Below, piece by piece: positions 1 through 10,985 of a stretch of 64,000 nt of DNA. Both the position numbers and the translations under genes were made by a program. Where the stretch lies: contig LNAC01000108.1 in NCBI GenBank assembly GCA_002007465.1, positions 2,460,411-2,524,410 of the forward strand, in the 5' to 3' direction. The DNA is from Ailurus styani. Its lineage: Eukaryota; Chordata; Mammalia; Carnivora; Ailuridae. The notes under the pieces were generated by a model, which saw only the letters and a list, made by a program, of their open reading frames with translations, had not been told where the DNA came from and made no database searches. Every line of letters starts with the position of its first letter. The first letter of the stretch is position 1.

Positions 1-324
1 CTGCAAATCCCGGGAGCCCTCCCCTCCCCTATAGCTTCTCCGGAGTGAGAAGGACTTTTAAGAAGCACTAGTCCAGCTTCCTGCTCACAGAGCGGTACAT
101 CCTTAGAGGAAAATGGCCATCTCGAGACCACACAGTGGGGAGGCCCCTGTGTTTGCCGGACCTGAGCCCCATGCCTCTTTAGGGTCCCCCAAACGTCTGG
201 TGACACAGGCGAGGTCTAATCTTGCAAGCCAGCGCACACAGCTCGGAAGGCATTCTGGCCTCAAGCCTCACACGTGGGAAGAAATCAGTCTGTGTACGTG
301 TGGGTGGAAAGGGGCGAATCAGGC
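1..324. other. Unique non-coding sequence, nothing recognised
   Basis: GC-rich single-copy DNA. A short open frame at 113-367 has no recognisable domain and no splice or promoter context, so it is not called as a gene. Confidence 0.6.
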
Positions 325-470
325 CACCCAGTGTTTACTGAACACCTACTGCATGCCAGCCTTCTAGGCTAGGAGCTCGGGTTGTGAAGGTAGAAAAGAC
401 ACGGACCCAGCGTCCAAGGGGCCGGAGTCCAGGAGAGAGACGGATGTGTGGACAGAATTTCATAGTGGAA
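325..470 (-). mobile_element. L2 LINE remnant (3' end, antisense)
   Basis: The text from TTTACTGAACACCTACTGCA onward follows the antisense L2 3' end (sequence after AACAAATATTTATTGAGCACC in the family). It is short and diverged and fades after about 440. Confidence 0.45.
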
Positions 471-2785
471 GGGAGTCCTTGCTGGGTTGGGAGATGCTAA
501 GTGAGTGGAGAACTGGGGGCTGCTGGTCCAGGCTGGAGAGGTCGGGCAAGCAGAGCCAGTGGGCACCCAGGGGAGCCCACAGAAGACATAATGTGGCCTG
601 AGTCGGACCAGAGTTACTAATCCGTGTTGACAGGAGGCTCGGCCTGTCCTCCAGGTCCCGAACAACTCAGCTCTGCCTCCTCGCTTGTGTTCCCACCTCT
701 CAAAACAAAGCCCAATGACAAAAGAGACCCTCCCATTCTCCTCTCCCCACTGACACCCATACCCCCAGCTGCTTCTCAAACGACGTCTCCCAGGACGCTG
801 GCTGAGAGGAATTCTAACAAGTCTCCCCACGTCTGTAAGCTTCCAATGGCGAGTTAGGGCCTCTGATAATGAGGTCCCCTAGGCTCCCCTTGCTGGTGTG
901 CCCCAGGGAAGGGGTTCTGATGGAGACCACACCGAGCTGGGTCGTGCAGGACAAATAGGGGCAATCAGGGCAAAGGACAGAAAGAAGCTCCAGGCAAACG
1001 TACAGGTGCAAAGGGGCTGGGGTTGTGAGGAAGCCTGACCTGGCCTGACCCAGCTGCCCCCATGGCCATCATGGAGAGAGAGAATCAAGGGAATAGCCCA
1101 GCAGCTGAGGAAACCAGCAGGGCCATCTGAGGAGGGGGCCCGGGCTGGCTGTTGATCAGGTGGATCCCATGAAGGACAGGGGAAAGGGCTCCAAGGTTCC
1201 TTGGGGCAGGGAGCTCAGAGGCAGGGCAGCGGAGGGCTGGAGAGGAAGGGAGGGAGCGTAGCGTCCCGGCTTGGCCATTACAACCCCCTCTGTGGCTCAC
1301 CTGCTTGTTCACGTAACAACGGTTCACACTTGGAGATGAGATCGGAGGGGCCTGGGGTCACAGTGGGGATTTGGATCCAGGGAAGGTACTGGAGGCAGGA
1401 GGGGCAGATGGAATGGACTGGAATCATGGCTGTGCACAGTTGGGAAGAAGGATGGACTGCAGCCCACACCCTGGGACCCCTTGATGTTTGGGGTCCTGGA
1501 GATGATGAGAAACCTGCAAATGGGGCTGAGGAGCATCCCGCGGAGGAAACCCAGTGCAGGGAGGGCATCGGGCAGAAGAGCGTGGCAGACGTGGCACCTG
1601 CTGCCAGCGGAGGACTGCCTACTGGATTTGGCAGCGTGGAGGTGGAGGAGGACCAAGACCTCAGGCTCATGCGAGAACATGATGGGAAAGTCTGGACCCA
1701 GTGAGCACCAGCAACCTCTCTGGAAGTTGTCGGGGAAGCAGGCCTGGAGCTGCTGGGGAGGGTGAGGTCAAGAGGGGGTTTCTAGAAGATCGGGTATAGG
1801 GCTAGAGAGTTGTATTTCTGATGGGAAGGCTCCACTCATGGTGGGAAAAGGCGGCATTGCAGAGGCCAATGGCAGGCCCATCTCCACAAGTTGTTCAAGG
1901 GGACGAAGTCCAGCAGGTAAGGGCAGGGGGTGGCCTCGCACAGGAGTGACATGGGTCCTCCGCAGTCACAGGAGGACAGACCGTGGAGCCCCAGGAGCTC
2001 TGCACAGGTGGCGGCGGGTGTTGAAGTCCACGTCTGGTTGCTTCTGTTTTCTCAGGGAAATAAAAGGGAAGGTGGTCAATCAACCGTGCGGAGCAGGGAG
2101 GAGGGGTTAGAGGTGATTCCTCCCCACGGTTATTTATCCCCAGCACCCACGGACAGGCCCTCCCTGCATCGGTCCTGACTTTCTAGGGGTAAGAAGGACA
2201 CAGCCTCCTCTGCCCTGAGCTGCCCATCCCTCCCACACCAGTCCAGGACCCCAGCGGGCCCCGAGAGTGCTCCACCGGCACCGAGCTCCCCCTCAGCCGG
2301 CTCAGCTCTCCCCATGATGAGCTGCTCCAGAACGGGTCAGGAGGGCTCAGAGGTCCAGGCCCGTCAGGCCAGCCCCAGCTCCGGCAGGTGGGGGAAGTGG
2401 CGGGCAGAGGTGGGGCTGGGAATCGAGTGGAAATCTCCTGCAGGTGTCTTGTGGAGGCAGTGCCTGCAGCCAGCCATGCTCTCAGCCAGCGACAAACCTG
2501 GTACCTCGAGACTCTTTGGTGTTACTGCTTAACTGTGTGATTACACTTGTCAGACCCCTCAGAGAAAGGCAGACAAGCTCCCGTGCCTTCAGGTGCCGTG
2601 CAATGGGAAGGAGAGGCAGCTCTCAGCTCGGGCCTCTTCTCCCTCCGTCCCTCTGCTCCTGTGCTCAGCCTCTTCACAAGGATGGCAGTGGGATGGGACG
2701 ATGTGGGGACAAACCTCCGACCCCTGCAGGTTGTGTGCCCCGGCCAGATTTTCTGTGCTGGTCCCTCTACACACATGCGTCCACT
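471..2785. other. GC-rich unique sequence without a supported gene
   Basis: About 2.3 kb of GC-rich DNA. Open frames up to 167 codons (1201-1704) occur on both strands over the same bases. That is expected where stop codons are rare, and none shows a known domain. No repeat family is clearly recognised. Confidence 0.55.
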
Positions 2786-2960
2786 TAATCCTCAAAACAG
2801 CTACAAGCCCGTGACTAACATCACCTGTATTTTACAGTTGATGTAACACTCAGAGAAGTTAAGGGACTTGCCCAAGGTCACTCAGCCTGGAAATGGCAAA
2901 GATGAGACTTGCAGTTCAGCTATCTATTTCAAAGGCACTCCACCGTGCCTCTTAGCACTT
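2786..2960 (-). mobile_element. MIR SINE, antisense
   Basis: The order of landmarks is that of a reversed MIR: TTAATCCTCAAAACAGC, then a TTTTACAGTTGATG block, then GAAGTTAAGGGACTTGCCCA and AAGGTCACTCAGC. MIRs are ancient tRNA-derived SINEs shared by all mammals. Confidence 0.75.
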
Positions 2961-3029
2961 GTCCTAACAGCACTAAGGACCCAGAGTACCCACCCCTCCC
3001 TGACTCTCTCCCCAGCCAATCCGGCCAGG

Positions 3030-3200
3030 GTTAGACTGTGGAGGTTCAAGTCCTCACATAATCATTCACGACAGTAGTCACCTTGCACATGGTACATGAA
3101 CTGCCCTAGTCTATCTCCCCATCTGTAAAGTGGGGCCATCACAGTACCTCCCCCCAAGGTATGTCACAATAGCCCTTGCCAGGCTGAGCCTGGCATGCTC
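3030..3200 (+). mobile_element. MIR SINE fragment, sense
   Basis: The segment with CCCCATCTGTAAAGTGGGG followed by a run of weakly conserved bases matches the sense MIR core and 3' part. The 5' part is much diverged. Confidence 0.55.
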
Positions 3201-3845
3201 CAGAATAGGGTGTTAAAACCCCAGGCAAGGGCAAGGCCCAAATAGCCCATTTCCTCCCTAATTCTGGACATCAGACCACTATTAATACAGCTTCACAGCC
3301 ACATTGCTCCATTGGCTCATATAAAGCCTATAGCCTCCTCCACCTCCCACATCTCTTTAACATAAACATTAACAGGATAATTGGGCTTTGCTGTCAAGAC
3401 AGTGAGTTGCCCTGAATTGGGAAAAAATGAGGTGCCCGGTCCTTTCCAGAGCACGGTGCAGTAGTATGCACCTGTTCCCAGGATTCAGGAGCCCTCAGAT
3501 GGCTGTTCTATGTAGAGGAGGTTGATTAAATGCAAATTGGGAGTGGGCTGGAGGTTGACTGGGAGGAAGCAAAACAGTGGGTGAAGGATTAAGGCCTGGG
3601 GGAGGGGAGCAAATGATGAGCAGGAGGAGAGAAGATAGAGTCAGAAAGGAGGGGAAGCCAGACCTGAGTTCACAGCCGCAGGAGGAGATTTGGAGAAGCC
3701 CCCTGCTGGGTAAGCACCAGCTCTGCAAGGGGGGTGGGGCAGAAGAGCCCTGGGAGAATCCTGCCAAGCTGGGGTGACCTCTTGGAACCAGGTGGGGCCT
3801 TATAGCCCAAGGGGACCACTGGCTTCTGCAGAGCCCAGAGAGACT
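3201..3845. other. Unique sequence, nothing recognised
   Basis: Single-copy DNA with a purine-rich patch at about 3595-3680. Open frames on both strands overlap and carry no known domain. Confidence 0.5.
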
Positions 3846-3935
3846 CTGTACACACTGAGTACAGTTCATTTAATCCACCCACAACTTTGTGAGGTCAATG
3901 CTATTATGCTTTTACATACAAGGCAATAAGGGGAC
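3846..3935 (-). mobile_element. MIR fragment, antisense
   Basis: CATTTAATCCACCCACAACT followed by TTTGTGAGGTCAATGCTATT resembles the antisense MIR 3' half. The match is short. Confidence 0.4.
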
Positions 3936-5035
3936 TGGCTCTCTGCCTGGTGAAAAATCCCCAAGAAACCATTTGCCAGCGCCTCTTGCAAACCTCCATT
4001 GATGGGGAGCTCACAAACTCGTGATGCTTTAGAGCAGATTCACACACAAATGAACTTGACTCCACAACCCGTGCTGCAGAGAACTTGGAAGCTTCCTCCT
4101 GGGCCAACCTGCCACTGAGGACCAGGCTTCCTGCCAGTGCTCCAGATACTACCTCATGGCGTCCCTCGTACCCACTGTCCCAGAGGAGGGCTTAGAAAAT
4201 TGGGCAGTGCAGGTTGGGGTGGGGTGTCTATGGTCTGTCCACCCAGAGGTCTCAGCCTGGGGAAGGGAAGGCCTGTTATTCTCGGGGTGCTGCTTGTGGT
4301 TGGAGAAGGCCTGGGCCTGGCTGGAGTGAGACAGACAGACGTAGAGAGAGATAGGAGGAGAGACAGAGAGAATATGACCTGGAATCCTATAGGTTCCCCT
4401 GAAGGGACCGTCCTACAGAGCCCAGGAGCAGGCCAGTTCTTTCCTCTCCCTGAGATGGAGAAAAAAGGGAAAGATCCCCTGATTACAGGGACCCTCCCTC
4501 CTTCAGAGCGAGATAGGCACACAAGTGAGGCAAGATCCAGAGGGCTCAGGACCAGGGACTTGGAGCCCAGCTGGTGGCACACGTACTAATCTTACATCCT
4601 CTGCCTGTGGCAGAAATCGCTAATCAATCATTGCACTCCTTTTTTGTAAGATAGGGTGGTGGGTTTTTTTAAGATGACAATACATACCCCGAGGGCCCCT
4701 AGGGGATATAGTCTCTAACAGTAGGAAAACTGTGCAGGTCTTGGAAAGCCAGACTGAACTTGACCCTGGAAGTCAAGGGCAAATCTCTAGCAGAGCCTTA
4801 AAACCGCTTTCACGGCTCATTGGTTTAGGAGCCAGTTAGGTCACTGGGGACAGTGTCCTCCTTTCCCCTGGTACTGGTCACAAGCAGCCAGTGTCTGAGT
4901 CCCTAGCCCACAGAGGACAGGATGCAGACCACATCTGTGCATGCTGTCTTTGCCAGCGTTGGCCCCAGCCCACCAACAGCTCCAATCAGTGCTCCGGAAC
5001 CTGGATGTGGGTGTCAGCGCCACTCAGTGCCCAAG
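3936..5035. other. Unique sequence with a purine-rich patch
   Basis: Bases 4325-4375 are GAGA/GACAGA-rich. A block at 4600-4640 (CTGTGGCAGAAATCGCTAAT) resembles one at 5690-5725 (CTGTGGCAGACATCATTAAT), so both may be pieces of one unidentified old repeat. No gene is supported. Confidence 0.45.
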
Positions 5036-5039
5036 CCTC

Positions 5040-5320
5040 TTGCTTTCCTGGAACAATCTAATCAAAGACTCAAGACTATTTTTAACTGATTAAGAGGAAA
5101 GCCTGGAATCAGTGCTTCTTTTGAGCAGCTGGGATGCCAACAAGGTGCTACTACAAACAACTGTAATTATTCCAGAACACACGGAGCAAGCTTCACTTGG
5201 GCTTCTGCTCGGCCTGACAAAGGGCTCCCATTTGCTCACTCTTAGCCCCTCCACATTCCGCCATTAGGATGATTTAGGGCAGCAAAAGAGACAATCATCT
5301 GCTAAGGATGTCCTTAGAGC
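5040..5320. promoter_or_regulatory. Candidate conserved non-coding element
   Basis: A stretch of non-repetitive, moderately AT-rich sequence with dense homeodomain-like cores (TAATTAT, AATCAATC-like, CCATTAGG) and TCAAAG/GGCTCCC blocks between GC-rich flanks. This texture is typical of vertebrate enhancers. Without alignment it is only a candidate. Confidence 0.25.
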
Positions 5321-6229
5321 CTGAGCTCACAGGAGAAGCCAAGTCATCTCAGTACCACTTAGAGGACAGCAGGGCCCCATGACCATGCAGTCAGGATGTG
5401 AGCAGTTGACTGTAAATCACAAGGTGCCTCCAGATCCATGTGCACAGCTGAAGCCACCATCCTACCTGGGAACCAGACTTTGAGAGTATAGGGGAGGCCA
5501 AAGAAGAGGAATCCTGAAAGGGACTGTGGCTAACAGTGCACTGAGACTGGTCTGAGACTACAAAGGTCAGCAACAGACACCTAAACGTGCACCCATTCTG
5601 GTCAGTGTGTAGGGCTCCATCCCACAATCCCTTCCGTTATGGAGAATTTAAAGCAGAAGTGGCATACTCAACTGCCCTCCACCTTCTGTCTGTGGCAGAC
5701 ATCATTAATCAATCCTGGAACTCTTCCTTGCTAAGGCTGGATGTAGATTCAGACTACTTCAACCCAGAGCTCCAGCCAACCACTACCAACCGCACATGAA
5801 ATAAAGCCTAGTTGCTACTCTGCATTATAAGCTCCTTTATGATTAAGCTGGGTCACAGTGGGAATTGTTGACCTTCCCACTACTGGCCATGAAGGATCAT
5901 TTGTTCGGCACTTGCTTTAGCTTTGATGTACTAGTACAGGGCCCTTGAAGATGTTGATGTTTCTAAGAAGTAAGTCTGGCCCCGGAAGGCTGGACTCACC
6001 TGATCCACTTAAAGCCTTATTGAGGGTTGATTGAATGGGGCTCATTTAATTTCTGTCTTCCCAGCACCCCACTCATCTTCTGGGAGCAGCTGAGCGTTCT
6101 TTGGCGTGATGGCTCCTCCTTTGTCTTCACAATGAGGTCGTGGGAGCTGCCAGTCACAGCAGCTTCCTCATGGCTACACTGATTCAGGTGTTGACTAAGT
6201 GCGGACAAGAGACTTGCACTGGGCCAGGG
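5321..6229. other. Unique or highly decayed sequence
   Basis: No repeat family is firmly recognised. The block at 5690-5725 is the second copy of the motif also seen at 4600-4640. AATAAAGCC at about 5800 may be the decayed polyadenylation region of an old LTR or LINE. Confidence 0.4.
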
Positions 6230-6595
6230 AGAGGCCATTCTTGAGAGTTCTGGACTAGAACTAAGGGAAGGGGGGCTGGTCCTTGGTGGTGGCTAAACGG
6301 TGGGGTGCAAGGCATGAAAAATGCCAGTGGTCATTTCTTGACATGTGGAGGAAGTTGGTCTGAGGGAAGGATAATGTTGGCACGTAAAGATGAGCAAGAT
6401 GGAGAGATAAAGATGAAGGTGAGAGAGAGGGAGACAAAGAGAGAGACAGAAAACCTGGCAGTTCTAGTCCTCCCCAAGGCAAATTACATCCCTTCAATTA
6501 TCACATGAGTCTTCTAATAAAGTCCCTTTTTTAATTACATTCTTAAAGTTGGGTTTCTGTTACTTGCAACCAGGAACCGATTGCAATGGATGTAC
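6230..6595 (+). mobile_element. Possible old LTR remnant (MaLR-like)
   Basis: The end of this block, AATAAAGTCCC followed by TTGGGTTTCTGTTACTTGCA and ACCAGGAACC, has the arrangement seen at the 3' ends of ancient mammalian ERVL-MaLR LTRs. The GA-rich middle (6418-6450) is low complexity. The family is not certain and no internal retroviral sequence is present. Confidence 0.35.
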
Positions 6596-7099
6596 ACAGG
6601 GCATATATGACACAATACCAGTGCATGGTGAAGACCACACTGGGGTGGGACTCCTGGAGGTGAACACGAAAAGCTCCCTGGGATAATGGTTTAGTACAGT
6701 CTACCTTGGGATACAGCTAGTCATGGCCATGGAGAGAGCCTGACCTGGTAGGGAACCACAAACAAGAAAGGGATTTGGACAATTCTACTTTTTTACGAAG
6801 CTCACTTCCATGGGCTGGTCTTAGGAGGTAGTATTGCCTAGACCCATGGTCCTTATGCATTATGATATCAACTGAGTTTTCTAAGACTCTGTGAAGCAGA
6901 CTGATGGCTGTGATCTCTGCATACTTCACTCCAAGCTTCCCAAGGAATGTTTTGTATTCTGATTATAATAAGGATGACATGCATTCCTGGAAAGTGTGAC
7001 CAAATCTCCGCACTGCCCTCATGCTCAGAGAGCAGCATGCCACACTCTTCCCTGCAGGACACACCTTCTGAAAACAGGAAGGAAAGGGGAGAATCTTCT
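6596..7099. other. Unique sequence, nothing recognised
   Basis: AT-balanced single-copy DNA. Opposing open frames at 6868-7167 (minus) and 6947-7159 (plus) cover the same bases and carry no domain. Confidence 0.5.
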
Positions 7100-7400
7100 A
7101 CAAGCACCCACCTATTCATCCATACTTTCAACACAGGTCTATTGGTACCTACTCTCTGATAGATCATATGCTGGGTATCTCAGATACAAATAAAAGTACA
7201 TGGTCCAGGTCTTGAGAAAGGCTCAAGTTAGTTGGGCATGGAGACACATAAATAAAATACAGTGCAGTAGTTTTTAGCAGACGTGGGTATAAAGGATTCT
7301 AGAAGGCCATGGAAGGCATGCTGAGTCAAGCCTGAGGGATTCGAGCAGGCTTCACCCAGGAAGTGACAGGTCAGCTGAGTAAGAGCTTATTCAGAAGGCA
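7100..7400 (-). mobile_element. L2 LINE remnant, antisense
   Basis: TTCATCCATACTTTCAACAC, GGTACCTACTCTCTGATAGA and later TCTAGAAGGCCATGGAAGGC keep the order of antisense L2 (target motif, size description region, then the block that precedes it). Divergence is high. Confidence 0.5.
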
Positions 7401-7529
7401 GGATGCCAGAATTGTCCTTAAATTCCCAGAGGGTCCCAAGGATGGCAGGTACATCACTCTCCCCCATAGAGATGTCTTCCTGTACAATAGACATCCTTGG
7501 CTAATTAGGTTTTTCATGTGACCTAGGTT

Positions 7530-7860
7530 TTGCCAAGCAGACAGATTGGATGAGGCATGAAGGTGAAAATGAGCCAGGGGAGGCAGTAGCTATGGGATGT
7601 TCTACAGAAGCTTTAGCTAAGTGTCCACAGTGAAGTTTCTAGTCATATGTGCTGAGCAATGGGAGATGGTGGCCAAGGGCCCTCACCAGAACAGCTCTAT
7701 TTTATGGCAGGACATTTCTCCTAGCTTTATTTCCTGACCCGCCCAGAAATTCTGTGTGCTACCTAATCCCTAGAATAAATCCCTTTCTATTTCAAGCAGT
7801 TGGAGTGGACTCTGTCTGCAGCTAAGACTCCTGAAGATGGCAGGAGGTTCTCCCTTGGAC
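7530..7860 (+). mobile_element. Possible old LTR remnant
   Basis: AATAAATCCCTTTCTATTTC followed shortly by TTGGAGTGGACTCTGTCTGC resembles the 3' ends of ancient MaLR/ERVL LTRs, where a polyadenylation signal precedes a GAGTGG-TTCTGT block. Boundaries are uncertain. Confidence 0.35.
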
Positions 7861-7889
7861 TTCCTTCCTCTCTAGCTGTATGTATATTG

Positions 7890-8115
7890 GTAAGGACCAT
7901 CCACTCTAGATTCAGAAGGACTCTGGTTCAAGTCCCAGCTTGATCCTTTTCTACTGATGAGACCTTGGGACTGAGATGGGTTTCTTTACCTATCAAATGG
8001 TGGTGATATGTAGCTCATGGTGTTGTTATAAAGCCCAAATGAGATAATGTATGGAAAGCATGCAATAATAGACACATAGAAAATGCTGGATAGACAATTA
8101 TTATTATTCTTACAG
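7890..8115 (+). mobile_element. MIR SINE, sense, near full length
   Basis: Landmarks in order: GACTCTGGTTCAAGTCCCAG (the B-box region), GAGACCTTGGG, CCTATCAAATGGTGGTGATA, GTTGTTATAAAG and a terminal region ending in TTATTATTATTC. This is the sense order of MIR. Confidence 0.75.
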
Positions 8116-8505
8116 CTCCGGTTTCTTTGCCAGCCACCCAGGCTTCCCACTGGTTGTGAAAAGTTAATTGAAGAGCAGACAAAAGAGAATTCATTGCATA
8201 AAAAAAGAAGACCTTGATGATCTGGAAGGCGAATTGAACAAGATAAAATAAAACAAGAGTAAATGCAAAGTTCTACGCTCAAATAAAGAAAACCTGAACA
8301 AAGACAGGGAAGCTGAGACACAGGGCTGGGTTACAATATATATGAGAACAGATTTGTGGGATTAGAAAACAGATCAATGTGTGTCACTAGTGTGATGCCA
8401 CCAAAAAGTGAATCTAGTCTTTGGCAGAAGAATAGAGGTAGAGGGTAGAAAAAGTGAGGAGAAAATCCTGTTCTACTGTCTTGATCAGCCTACATCAACA
8501 AACTT
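8116..8505. other. Unique AT-rich sequence, nothing recognised
   Basis: A-rich single-copy DNA with no repeat family or gene signal that I can support. Confidence 0.5.
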
Positions 8506-8589
8506 AAATTTAACTCTGAGAAACCTTACCATGAGAGGGATACAGAGAAATTTAACTCTGATAAACCTTACCATGAGAGGGATACAGAG
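8506..8589. repeat. Tandem duplication of a 42-bp unit
   Basis: Two head-to-tail copies, 8506-8547 and 8548-8589, each beginning AAATTTAACTCTGA. They are identical except for one base (G at 8520 against T at 8562). The unit is not a low-complexity motif, so this is a discrete and apparently recent local duplication. Confidence 0.95.
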
Positions 8590-8623
8590 ACTAGCTTGTG
8601 TTCAGAGAACCCACCTGGGGTAA

Positions 8624-8710
8624 CAGCTAACATTTATTGATCTTTTATTATGTGCCAGAAGCCACTCCTACCTCATTCTTAACTCTTCCCCCAGCAGGAT
8701 AAATTTGGAT
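8624..8710 (-). mobile_element. MIR fragment, antisense
   Basis: AGCTAACATTTATTGATCTT and TTATTATGTGCCAGAAGCCA are the antisense MIR 3' end. Only the first part of the reversed element is present. Confidence 0.5.
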
Positions 8711-9149
8711 GTATAGAAGTGGGGGCAGGCTGTGCAGAGTCAAACTTAGCCCTAATATGGCCATGACAAGGATGGCAAATGTGTAGCATTCATGCCACCA
8801 CTCACCCGTCCCAGCCCATGGTAGACTTCTTTACTGAATCACAGAACTTAGCTCACTGAATCCAAATTGGCTTTCAAAATATCCTTTCCACCCAAATTCG
8901 TGCTCACTCAAAGATGAATCCTCTAGGCCAGTCCTTCACCATATAGACAGGATGGGTGAGTAGTGACCATCCTATGAATAGTCAACCCAAGCAGGATGGT
9001 CCCTCTTTCAAAATATGCTACAAGGCATGGGAGAGTACAGGGCTTCCCAGGGACAGACACAGCCCAGCCTTTGTCTGCAGCTCTGTAGGTGCAGGAACTT
9101 GGTATTATTAATGCACCCAAATTGGATCGAACTTTGTGACAGAGACAAA
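8711..9149. other. Unique sequence, nothing recognised
   Basis: Single-copy DNA with no recognisable repeat or gene. Confidence 0.5.
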
Positions 9150-9555
9150 GCTATATGCTTACCAAATCCCATTTCATTTCACTCTTCCTGGGCACACAGG
9201 AAGACTGTATGTCCCAGCAGTCCTTGTAATTAAGTTGAGGTCATGTGACTGAATCTAGCCAATGGGTTATGAGCAGAATTGATAGAGGGTACTTCTAAGC
9301 CACACAATAAAACCTTCTGGTTTGGTGATCGTCCAAGCCTTTTCTTCCCCTTCATCAATAACTTTGGAAGCCATGCATTGGGGATGGTAGCATTGCAAGA
9401 TGGAAGGAGCCTGGATCTCGGAGTCCTCACTGTGTGGAAAGATCCAACCCACGTCAGACTGTGATACAAGCAAAAACTAACCTTTGTTGTGCTAAGCTAC
9501 CAAGACTTCAGAGTATATTTATTAATGCTGAAGAGCCTAACCCAGCCTGACTATA
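9150..9555 (+). mobile_element. MLT1-like LTR (ERVL-MaLR), decayed
   Basis: TCATGTGACTGAATCTAGCC, AATGGGTTATGAGCAGAATT and the end TTGTGCTAAGCTACCAAGAC with AGCCTGACTAT follow the order of ancient MaLR LTRs (target phrase about a catgtgac/ccaatggg block and a terminal gttaagccac-type block). It is a solitary LTR with no internal retroviral sequence. Confidence 0.6.
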
Positions 9556-9568
9556 GAAGGTTAACACC

Positions 9569-9755
9569 TAGAGTTTCTCCAAGTATGGTCTGGGACCACT
9601 AGCATTAGAATCCCCCAAGAAGCTGGATAGAACTACACATTCTTGGCCCCACCTTGGAAGACCTGGAACCACATATCCTGGGGAGGACTGAAGAGTTTAC
9701 ACTTTCAGCAGGCAGTCTAGCGATTCTTGTTCTCCCTGAAGTTTCAGAACCACTC
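9569..9755 (+). mobile_element. MER5A-like hAT DNA transposon remnant
   Basis: The block runs from a TCTCCAAGTATGGTCTGGGA head through TTGGCCCCACC in the middle to TTTCAGAACCACTC at the end, matching a non-autonomous hAT-Charlie element of the MER5A type. Terminal inverted repeats are degraded. Confidence 0.7.
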
Positions 9756-10319
9756 ACTGCTCAACCACACTCAAAGGAGCCAATTTATCACTTTAGGGTG
9801 AGAAATTATACTGTCAGACAGAGTGGAATCCTGGGGTCAGCTGGCCAGGACTGTCTTTTCCATGGACACATGTAAATGAAAGAAACTGAATTTCCATCTG
9901 AAGGCCACTCGGAGCTCTGGAATCAGCCCCAGGGAGTTGAGAAAGGGGATTTTAAAGGGTCTCAGCCTGAGCCATGTGGCCCAAGACTTCCCCAACCATC
10001 ACTGTGCAGTCACCTGAGAGACGTCCTGCCCAGAGCAAATAGGGCACCTTCTTCTGGGACCACTCTGGATGCATCTAAACAATGTCCTGCTCTGGCTACC
10101 CTTCTGCTTTCCCAGCCACTGGTCAGGCATGAGCCAACCTAATGAATTAGGTGACGCCCTTGAGGTCATCCCAGGAAGATTCACATCCTGCCTCAACATC
10201 CCCTCACCATCCATCTCCAGCGTGCAGCTGGGTGGGGCAGGGATGCCCATATCCACTGTATATGTTGACTCTAAGTTATCCCCTATCTCCAAGGTGTGAA
10301 GGCTGACCTCATAGGCTCC
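9756..10319. other. Unique sequence, nothing recognised
   Basis: Single-copy DNA. Short frames on both strands overlap and have no domain. Confidence 0.5.
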
Positions 10320-10450
10320 AGGGCACAAGATGGATTTGAGTCCCAGCTCTTCCACTTGCAGAGTGGGTAAATGGGGTGAACCATTTCATCTTGGTAGTGT
10401 CGTACCTGTCAAATGGGGACAAAATAATAACTACCTTCCACAGCTATGAT
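10320..10450 (+). mobile_element. MIR fragment, sense
   Basis: GATTTGAGTCCCAGCTCTTC, then CTGTCAAATGGGGACAAAAT and AATAACTACCTTCC give the sense MIR order with a small internal loss. Confidence 0.65.
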
Positions 10451-10659
10451 GGTTACAGGACGTATTTCTGACAGCCCCAAGACTCACCACCCCAAGCGTG
10501 GTAGGGGTTGTCAAGTGAATTGAATGAGCTACTCCGCGTGTAAGATGTGTGATGACCAGGTATCTTTGCAGGACAAGGGACTAAGAGTGTGAACAGCATG
10601 GAAACCCTGTGTTTCGAGGATGGAGGAGCCTCCATTTGAATTGTCAAGTACTGACTAGT

Positions 10660-10745
10660 AGCCTAAGTTTCCACGGGTGTCAAACGGAAAGAGTAATTCC
10701 TCTACCACAGGGTTGTTAGAAAGATAAAGGACTGAAGCAAATGGA
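10660..10745 (+). mobile_element. MIR fragment, sense (3' half)
   Basis: The block with GTCAAACGGAAAGAGTAATT and CACAGGGTTGTTAGAAAGAT is the sense MIR 3' half. Confidence 0.5.
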
Positions 10746-10754
10746 TAATCTTAA

Positions 10755-10830
10755 TCTGTGCATGTGTGTGCATGGGTGCAGTGTGTGCATTCTGTGTGCA
10801 TAGATGTGTGTTTGTGTATCTGTGTGTGAT
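10755..10830 (+). repeat. Imperfect TG-rich simple repeat
   Basis: TGTGCATGTGTGTGCATGGG and similar interrupted TG runs. It is a degraded microsatellite. Confidence 0.85.
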
Positions 10831-10985
10831 AATATCATAGCTAGTATTTATTGGGAGCTTACCACATGCCAGGTGCTGTTCTAAACACTGTGTTGTATTA
10901 ACTCACTCAATCCTCCCAACAATCTATGAGTAGATATTGTTATCCCATTTAACAGATGTGGAAGTGGAATCATAATATTTACGTG
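10831..10985 (-). mobile_element. MIR SINE, antisense
   Basis: TAGTATTTATTGGGAGCTTA, CATGCCAGGTGCTGTTCTAA, CTCAATCCTCCCAACAATCT and CCATTTAACAGATGTGGAAG keep the antisense MIR order. Confidence 0.75.

Noticed and set aside
1201..1704. 167-codon plus-strand open frame
   Set aside because: Two frames of 130 and 118 codons on the opposite strand cover the same GC-rich bases, and no domain is recognised.
8506..8589. Repeats as a CRISPR-like array
   Set aside because: Only two adjacent copies with no spacers, in a mammalian genome.
9150..9555. LTR as part of an intact endogenous retrovirus
   Set aside because: No second LTR in phase and no gag, pol or env sequence nearby. It reads as a solitary decayed MaLR LTR.
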